Below, piece by piece: positions 6,833-10,112 of a DNA stretch of 10,112 bases; position 1 is the stretch's first letter, and the number at the start of each line of letters is the position of its first letter. The notes beneath the pieces were generated by a model. The model saw nothing but the letters and a program-made list of their open reading frames with translations, was not told the origin of the DNA and did not search any database. The position numbers were made by a program, and so were the translations under genes. Origin of the DNA: Dehalococcoidia bacterium (GTDB lineage: Bacteria; Chloroflexota; Dehalococcoidia; Dehalococcoidales; JAUVZE01); the NCBI GenBank assembly GCA_004376435.1, contig SOJS01000077.1, positions 1 through 10,112 of the forward strand. Reading direction: 5' to 3'.

Positions 6833-8497
6833 TTACCCAAACACCGCCCCGCGGCTGGCTGAGGATACCCTGTCAGCATAATAGCGGAGATAGCCCCTTT
6901 TTACCCTCGGTTTAAATGAAGCAAGACGAGCCAGACGACTGGCTATCTCCCTATCACTAAGCTTGACATCAAGCCGATAACTGGGAATATCAATCTTAAT
7001 TATATCCCCATTTCTTAAGGCGGCGATTGGTCCTTTGCTAGCCGCCTCAGGAGAGACATGCCCAATAGCCGCCCCGCGGGTGGCTCCGGAAAAACGCCCG
7101 TCGGTGATAAGGGCAACTTCCTTGTCTCTACCCATACCGCTCAAAAGCGAGGTCGGGGTGAGCATTTCCCTCATCCCCGGTCCGCCCTTGGGACCCTCAT
7201 AGCGAATGACAATCACATCAGCCGACTTTATAGTGTCGCTCATAATAGCCGCCGTGGCTTCCTCCTCAGAGTCAAACACCCTGGCTGGTCCCTGATGAAC
7301 CATCATCTCATCGGCAACAGCTGCTTTCTTGACAACAGCACCCTCCGGCGCCAGATTGCCAAAGAGGACGGCAATACCCCCGCTTGCCGAGTAGGCATTA
7401 TTCGGTGAGTGGATAACCTCTTTATCCACCACCCGTCCGCTGGCAATAACCTCAGCCATTGATTTTGCCGATACTGTTCTTGACTTCAGCTTTAATAACC
7501 CCTTAAGCTCCTTCATGACAGCAGTTATGCCGCCGGCACGGTCTAAATCCTCAAGGTGATAATCACCTGATGGCCTCATCCGACACAGGTTGGGGGTGCG
7601 CTGGTTTATCTCATTTACCAGAGGCAGGGGGAAATCAATTCCAGCCTCATGAGCTACTGCCATAAGGTGCAGCACTGAATTGGTGCTACCACCCAGCGCC
7701 ATATCAACGGTAAAGGCATTATAGATAGCTTCTTTATTTATAATATCGCGGGGACAGGTATCAGTCGCCACCAGTTTCATAACCTGCCGACCAGCCTCCC
7801 GAGCCAGCTTTAGCCGTCGGGCATCAACGGCAGGAATAGTGCCGTTACCCGCCAGCCCCATTCCCATCGCCTCGGTAAGGCAGTTCATGGTATTGGCGGT
7901 GAACATGCCGGCACAGCTACCACAGCCGGGGCAGGCGACCGCCTCCAGTTCTGCCAGCTCCTGCCGACTCATGCTCCCCTTGACCACCCTGCCCACCGCC
8001 TCAAAGACGGAACTGAGGTCAACCTTACTCACCCCATCATTACTTTCCAGACGCCCAGCGAGCATAGGACCACCGCTGATAAAGATAGACGGCAAATTCA
8101 GCCTGACGGCCGCCATCAGCATGCCGGGGATTACCTTGTCGCAGTTAGGGATGAAGACCAGCCCATCAAAGCCATGAGCCCTGACCACTATCTCCACCGA
8201 ATCAGCAATCAGTTCCCGGCTGGGCAGGCTATATTTCATCCCCGGGTGATTCATGGCAATGCCATCACAGACGGCAATAGTATTAACCTCAAAGGGGGCA
8301 CCGCCACCACTGCGCACCCCAGCCTTAACTGCCTCGGCGATATCACGCAGGTGGATATGACCGGGGACAATCTCGGAAAAGCTGTTGATAATACCGATAA
8401 AGGGCTTGTCTATATCAGTCCGGCTACAGCCAACAGCATAAAGTAGAGCTCGGTGTGGTGCGCGCTCAATGCCTTTTTTAACGACATCGCTTCTCAT
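6833..8497 (-). CDS. ilvD: Dihydroxy-acid dehydratase
   Basis: Removes water from dihydroxy-isovalerate or dihydroxy-methylvalerate to give the 2-oxo acid precursors of valine and isoleucine. The 554-residue protein is full length. Motifs: NSFSEIVPGHIHLRDI (38-53), CDGIAMNHPGMKYSLPSREL (77-96), PNCDKVIPGMLMA (117-129), CPGCGSCAGMFTANTMNCL (189-207), ALGGSTNSVLHL (267-278), YEGPKGGPGMREML (433-446) and DGRFSGATRG (466-475). VPGH stands where [2Fe-2S] members usually have a cysteine (PCN), and CPGCGSC resembles the E. coli type. Cys119 and Cys189/192/195 are therefore candidate ligands of an oxygen-sensitive [4Fe-4S] cluster, which fits an anaerobe. It is the first gene of the operon, with AGGGG seven bases before ATG, and sits 54 bp before ilvB. 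Confidence 0.96.
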   Translation of the reverse strand: MRSDVVKKGIERAPHRALLYAVGCSRTDIDKPFIGIINSFSEIVPGHIHLRDIAEAVKAGVRSGGGAPFEVNTIAVCDGIAMNHPGMKYSLPSRELIADSVEIVVRAHGFDGLVFIPNCDKVIPGMLMAAVRLNLPSIFISGGPMLAGRLESNDGVSKVDLSSVFEAVGRVVKGSMSRQELAELEAVACPGCGSCAGMFTANTMNCLTEAMGMGLAGNGTIPAVDARRLKLAREAGRQVMKLVATDTCPRDIINKEAIYNAFTVDMALGGSTNSVLHLMAVAHEAGIDFPLPLVNEINQRTPNLCRMRPSGDYHLEDLDRAGGITAVMKELKGLLKLKSRTVSAKSMAEVIASGRVVDKEVIHSPNNAYSASGGIAVLFGNLAPEGAVVKKAAVADEMMVHQGPARVFDSEEEATAAIMSDTIKSADVIVIRYEGPKGGPGMREMLTPTSLLSGMGRDKEVALITDGRFSGATRGAAIGHVSPEAASKGPIAALRNGDIIKIDIPSYRLDVKLSDREIASRLARLASFKPRVKRGYLRYYADRVSSASRGAVFG

Positions 8498-8571
8498 GCC
8501 CTGACCCCTAATTAAAAAACCCGTCCCCGTGGGGACGGATTAAAGCTCCGCAATCCCACCTTCAGCCCACT
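8498..8571 (-). promoter_or_regulatory. Short 5' leader of the ilv-leu operon with candidate attenuator
   Basis: The predicted leader from a start site near 8571 to the ilvD start is only about 74 bases. It has two GTGGG segments (within 8555-8570) and GGATT (8556-8552), which can pair with AATCC (8541-8537); the last two bases of that pairing belong to the terminator stem. GTGGG can also pair with CCCAC (8533-8529) in the terminator's 5' arm and loop. Pairings of this kind could compete with the terminator hairpin, but the alternatives are short. No leader peptide rich in Leu, Ile or Val codons was found, and there is no room for a T-box stem I. The regulator or ligand is unknown. Confidence 0.45.
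8514..8538 (-). terminator. Intrinsic terminator between promoter and ilvD (attenuator position)
   Basis: On the minus strand CCGTCCC and GGGACGG form a perfect, mostly GC 7-bp stem with a CACG loop (8521-8538), followed after one G by six T (8519-8514). The T run is present only on the minus strand, so direction is clear. It could end rpiB transcripts, but it also lies downstream of the only good promoter for ilvD and just 16 bases before the ilvD ATG. It therefore should control entry of RNA polymerase into the operon. Confidence 0.85.
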
Positions 8572-8576
8572 GTCTC

Positions 8577-8605
8577 AAGATAGCATAGCCCCCATTTATT
8601 GTCAA
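8577..8605 (-). promoter_or_regulatory. Promoter of the ilv-leu operon
   Basis: On the minus strand a perfect -35 box TTGACA (8605-8600) and -10 box TATCTT (8582-8577) are separated by 17 bases. The predicted start site is near 8571. It lies in the rpiB-ilvD gap, so ilvD can be transcribed independently of the upstream genes. Confidence 0.8.
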
Positions 8606-8614
8606 ATAGCCCCC
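8585..8614 (-). repeat. 9-bp direct repeat flanking the -35 box (candidate operator)
   Basis: GGGGGCTAT occurs on the minus strand at 8614-8606 and again at 8593-8585. The copies are 21 bp apart start to start, about two helical turns. The first directly abuts the TTGACA box and the second fills the end of the spacer, two bases before the -10 box. A shorter GGGCTAT copy lies at 8635-8629 inside the end of rpiB, 23 bp further up. The placement suggests binding of a regulator to one face of the promoter; chance duplication is possible. Confidence 0.5.
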
Positions 8615-8618
8615 GAGG

Positions 8619-9053
8619 CTAGTTTTCCATAGCCCTTATCTTATTTAGCCGTCGCTGGTGCCTTCCCCCCTCAAACTCGGTGGCAAGAAAGGTATTAACG
8701 ATTTCACCGGCCACACTCGTCTCCTGCCCCGTCCCGAGACAGAGGATATTGGCATCATTATGCTGGCGAGCCCGACGGGCGGTGAAGGCATCACAGCACA
8801 GGGCGGCTCTTATCCCCTTAACCTTGTTGGCGACAATGGACATGCCAATGCCGGTATCGCACACCAGAATACCCCGCCCAAAACCACCCCCAGCCACAGC
8901 CTCAGCCACCTTCTGAGCAATATCAGGGTAGTCTACCGCATCAGGGGTATAACTGCCAAAGTCCTCAAAGCTATGCCCACCGCCGGCAACCTGCTTGATG
9001 ACAAACTGCTTTAGCTCCAGTCCACGGTGGTCACAGCCAATGGCAATACGCAT
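8619..9053 (-). CDS. rpiB: Ribose 5-phosphate isomerase B (RpiB/LacAB family)
   Basis: Interconverts ribulose 5-phosphate and ribose 5-phosphate in the non-oxidative pentose phosphate pathway, supplying ribose for nucleotides. The 144-residue length is normal. Motifs are GCDHRGLELK (6-15) with phosphate/sugar-binding Asp8 and His9, DFGSYTPDAVDYPD (31-44), CDTGIGMSIVANKVKGIRAA (65-84) with the probable base Cys65, and RQHNDANILCLG (96-107) with His98 and Asn99. The near-C-terminal segment FEGGRHQRRL (127-136) carries conserved Arg/His. Position 66 is Asp where CGTG or CRTG is more usual. The ATG overlaps the stop of the Sua5-like gene by one base (TAATG), and GGAGG at 9064-9068 serves as its ribosome binding site, indicating translational coupling. 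A galactose 6-phosphate isomerase subunit is unlikely without a lac context. Confidence 0.92.
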   Translation of the reverse strand: MRIAIGCDHRGLELKQFVIKQVAGGGHSFEDFGSYTPDAVDYPDIAQKVAEAVAGGGFGRGILVCDTGIGMSIVANKVKGIRAALCCDAFTARRARQHNDANILCLGTGQETSVAGEIVNTFLATEFEGGRHQRRLNKIRAMEN

Positions 9054-9703
9054 TATCCTAAGCCTCCCGGCTTAAAAACTATCTCCCGGCATACCTTTTT
9101 CAGTTCTTCCACAGATATAGCTCCCTCCCGCAAAATTAGCGGCATCTCACCGGTAACATCAACCACGGTAGATTCCCTGCCTCCCAAACAGCGGCCGCCA
9201 TCAATAACCAGCTCTATCCTATCACCAAACTGAGAGAGCACCTCAGCGGCGGTCAGGGCGCTTGGCTTACCGCTGAGATTGGCGCTGGTGCCGATAAGTG
9301 GCATCCCCAGACCCCGGATAAGAGAGACAGGGATTGGGTGGGCGGGGATGCGGACGGCTATCTTGCTGCCCCCGCCAGTGATAACATCAGAAACAGAGCT
9401 TGACTTATATAAAACCATAGTTAGAGCACCGGGCAGAAATTTATCCGCCAGACGCCAGGCAAGCAGCGGCACTGACTGAGCCACCTCGCCTATCTGAGCT
9501 ATATCGGCTAGAAGTAAAGGCAGTGCCATATTAAGCGGCCTTCCCTTTACTTTGTAAACCCGCTCTACTGCTTGAGGCATGTTAGCCCCCGCCCCCAGCC
9601 CATAAACGGTATCAGTGGGAAAGGCAACCAGCCCTCCTCTTTCAAGAACAGAAATGCCCAGCTCAATTTGATGCTTAATATCCAAAGAAGATTTAATCAC
9701 CAT
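9053..9703 (-). CDS. Sua5/YciO/YrdC (TsaC-type) threonylcarbamoyl-AMP synthase
   Basis: Makes threonylcarbamoyl-AMP from threonine, bicarbonate and ATP, the first step of the t6A modification at position 37 of ANN-decoding tRNAs. The 216-residue protein has FPTDTVYGLGA (28-38), YKVKGRPLNMALPLLL (50-65), PGALTMVL (91-98), IGTSANLSGKPS (137-148), ESTVVDVTG (177-185) and LREGAIS (191-197), all family hallmarks. It lacks the extra C-terminal domain of long Sua5 proteins. The frame stays open for 97 more codons upstream, but that stretch is the reverse shadow of guaA; ATG at 9703 begins the conserved protein. The next codon, GTG at 9700, has better spacing to GGGAG and may be the real start. It is first in a likely two-gene unit with rpiB. 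YciO-type relatives of other function are less likely given the intact motifs. Confidence 0.9.
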   Translation of the reverse strand: MVIKSSLDIKHQIELGISVLERGGLVAFPTDTVYGLGAGANMPQAVERVYKVKGRPLNMALPLLLADIAQIGEVAQSVPLLAWRLADKFLPGALTMVLYKSSSVSDVITGGGSKIAVRIPAHPIPVSLIRGLGMPLIGTSANLSGKPSALTAAEVLSQFGDRIELVIDGGRCLGGRESTVVDVTGEMPLILREGAISVEELKKVCREIVFKPGGLG

Positions 9704-9709
9704 TCTCCC

Positions 9710-9738
9710 TTGACGATAGTATATCACAGTGGTAATCT
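9710..9738 (+). promoter_or_regulatory. Promoter of guaA
   Basis: TTGACG (9710-9715) and TAATCT (9733-9738) are separated by exactly 17 bases. The predicted start site falls at A9745 or A9746, the first base of the guaA ATG, implying a leaderless transcript. Confidence 0.65.
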
Positions 9739-9746
9739 TTGATAAA
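9718..9746 (-). promoter_or_regulatory. Promoter of the Sua5-rpiB unit, overlapping the guaA promoter
   Basis: On the minus strand TATACT (9723-9718) is preceded by TG and one base, an extended -10 element. A poor -35 (TTTATC, 9746-9741) lies 17 bases upstream. The -10 sits inside the spacer of the opposing guaA promoter, and the predicted 5' leader would be only about 8 bases. Confidence 0.5.
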
Positions 9747-10112
9747 TGGACAGAGCCAGACCGAAAAAAGCCCCAAAAGAGAGCCACCGGGTAGCCACCA
9801 GCGGCGATATTGAGGTCTCCACCTATCTGGAGATTGCCAAGGAGATCGCCGGTGAGCTGCCGGCGCCGCCAAAGAAAGCTGTCTCCGAAGCCAAGCGTGA
9901 GGCGATAATCGTCATTGACTTTGGCTCGCAGTATAGCCTGCTCATTGCCCGACGGGTGCGCGAGTGCCAGGTATATTGTGAGCTGGTCCCCCATGACACC
10001 CCCTGGGAAAAGATAGCCCAGCTAAACCCCAAGGGATTTATCCTCTCTGGAGGACCAGCCAGCGTCTATGACCGGCAGGCACCACTGGCACCAGCTTACA
10101 TCTATGAGAGCC
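9746..10112 (+). CDS. guaA: GMP synthase (glutamine-hydrolysing), 5' part (runs off the right edge)
   Basis: The first 122 codons are present. GuaA converts XMP to GMP using glutamine and ATP. The start of the class I glutamine amidotransferase domain is clear: IIVIDFGSQYSLLIARRVRE (54-73), VYCELVPHDTP (76-86) and GFILSGGPASVYD (97-109). The catalytic Cys and the ATP-pyrophosphatase domain lie beyond the window. Usual GuaA proteins begin only a few residues before the DFGSQY motif, whereas here about 50 residues precede it, charged and proline-containing (MDRARPKKAPKE, LPAPPKK). A TAA stands directly before the ATG in frame, and no ATG, GTG or TTG codon lies between it and the motif, so the extension seems genuine. 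No Shine-Dalgarno sequence is visible and the promoter points to a leaderless mRNA. Confidence 0.9.
   Translation, partial: MDRARPKKAPKESHRVATSGDIEVSTYLEIAKEIAGELPAPPKKAVSEAKREAIIVIDFGSQYSLLIARRVRECQVYCELVPHDTPWEKIAQLNPKGFILSGGPASVYDRQAPLAPAYIYES

Noticed and set aside
8514..8560. A leader peptide starting at GTG and running across the terminator.
   Set aside because: The roughly 15-codon frame has no run of Leu, Ile or Val codons and no convincing ribosome binding site.
8521..8571. A T-box riboswitch in front of ilvD (GGTGGGATTGCGG resembles the T-box core and precedes a typical terminator).
   Set aside because: The core reads ATT where ACC is expected, and the UGGG bulge would fit a tRNA with C before CCA rather than Leu, Ile or Val tRNAs. 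The predicted leader is far too short for a specifier stem. A T-box starting inside rpiB cannot be fully excluded.
9704..9994. The 97-codon upstream extension of the Sua5-like frame.
   Set aside because: It is antisense to guaA, has no family similarity, and the conserved protein with its own ribosome binding site begins at 9703 or 9700.

Overview
The window looks like bacterial chromosomal DNA of moderate GC content, densely packed with housekeeping genes. It is dominated by a branched-chain amino acid operon on the minus strand. My best guess at the source is an anaerobic member of the Chloroflexota, class Dehalococcoidia. That guess rests on remembered resemblance of LeuA, IlvC and the gene order, plus an oxygen-labile type of dihydroxy-acid dehydratase; it was not checked by any search. 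No mobile element, CRISPR array, tRNA or rRNA was seen.

Layout from right to left, the direction in which most genes are read. At the right edge, the 5' part of guaA (GMP synthase) runs on the plus strand to the window end. Divergent from it, across only 42 bp, are a Sua5/TsaC-family gene (tRNA threonylcarbamoyladenosine synthesis) and rpiB (ribose 5-phosphate isomerase B), which overlap by one base. Next comes a 121-bp regulatory region with a near-consensus promoter, a direct repeat flanking its -35 box, and an intrinsic terminator lying between promoter and gene, so placed as an attenuator. It is followed by ilvD, ilvB, ilvN, ilvC, leuA and leuC, then a pyridoxamine-phosphate-oxidase-like flavoprotein gene, and at the left edge the 5' part of an MGMT/ATL-like gene.

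How the genes work together: IlvB with IlvN condenses pyruvate (or pyruvate with 2-oxobutyrate). IlvC and IlvD turn the product into the 2-oxo acids that precede valine and isoleucine. LeuA and LeuC draw 2-oxoisovalerate into leucine synthesis. Short gaps, overlaps and Shine-Dalgarno sequences before most genes suggest one transcript from ilvD to at least leuC, and probably into the last two genes. LeuD, LeuB and the transaminase are not in the window, and the place where leuD usually sits is taken by the flavoprotein gene.

No wholly new system is evident. The points most worth a second look are the ilvD control region (repeats plus attenuator), the IlvC cofactor loop lacking usual phosphate-binding residues, the absence of leuD after leuC, and the guaA 5' end, which appears leaderless and encodes an N-terminal extension of about 50 residues.
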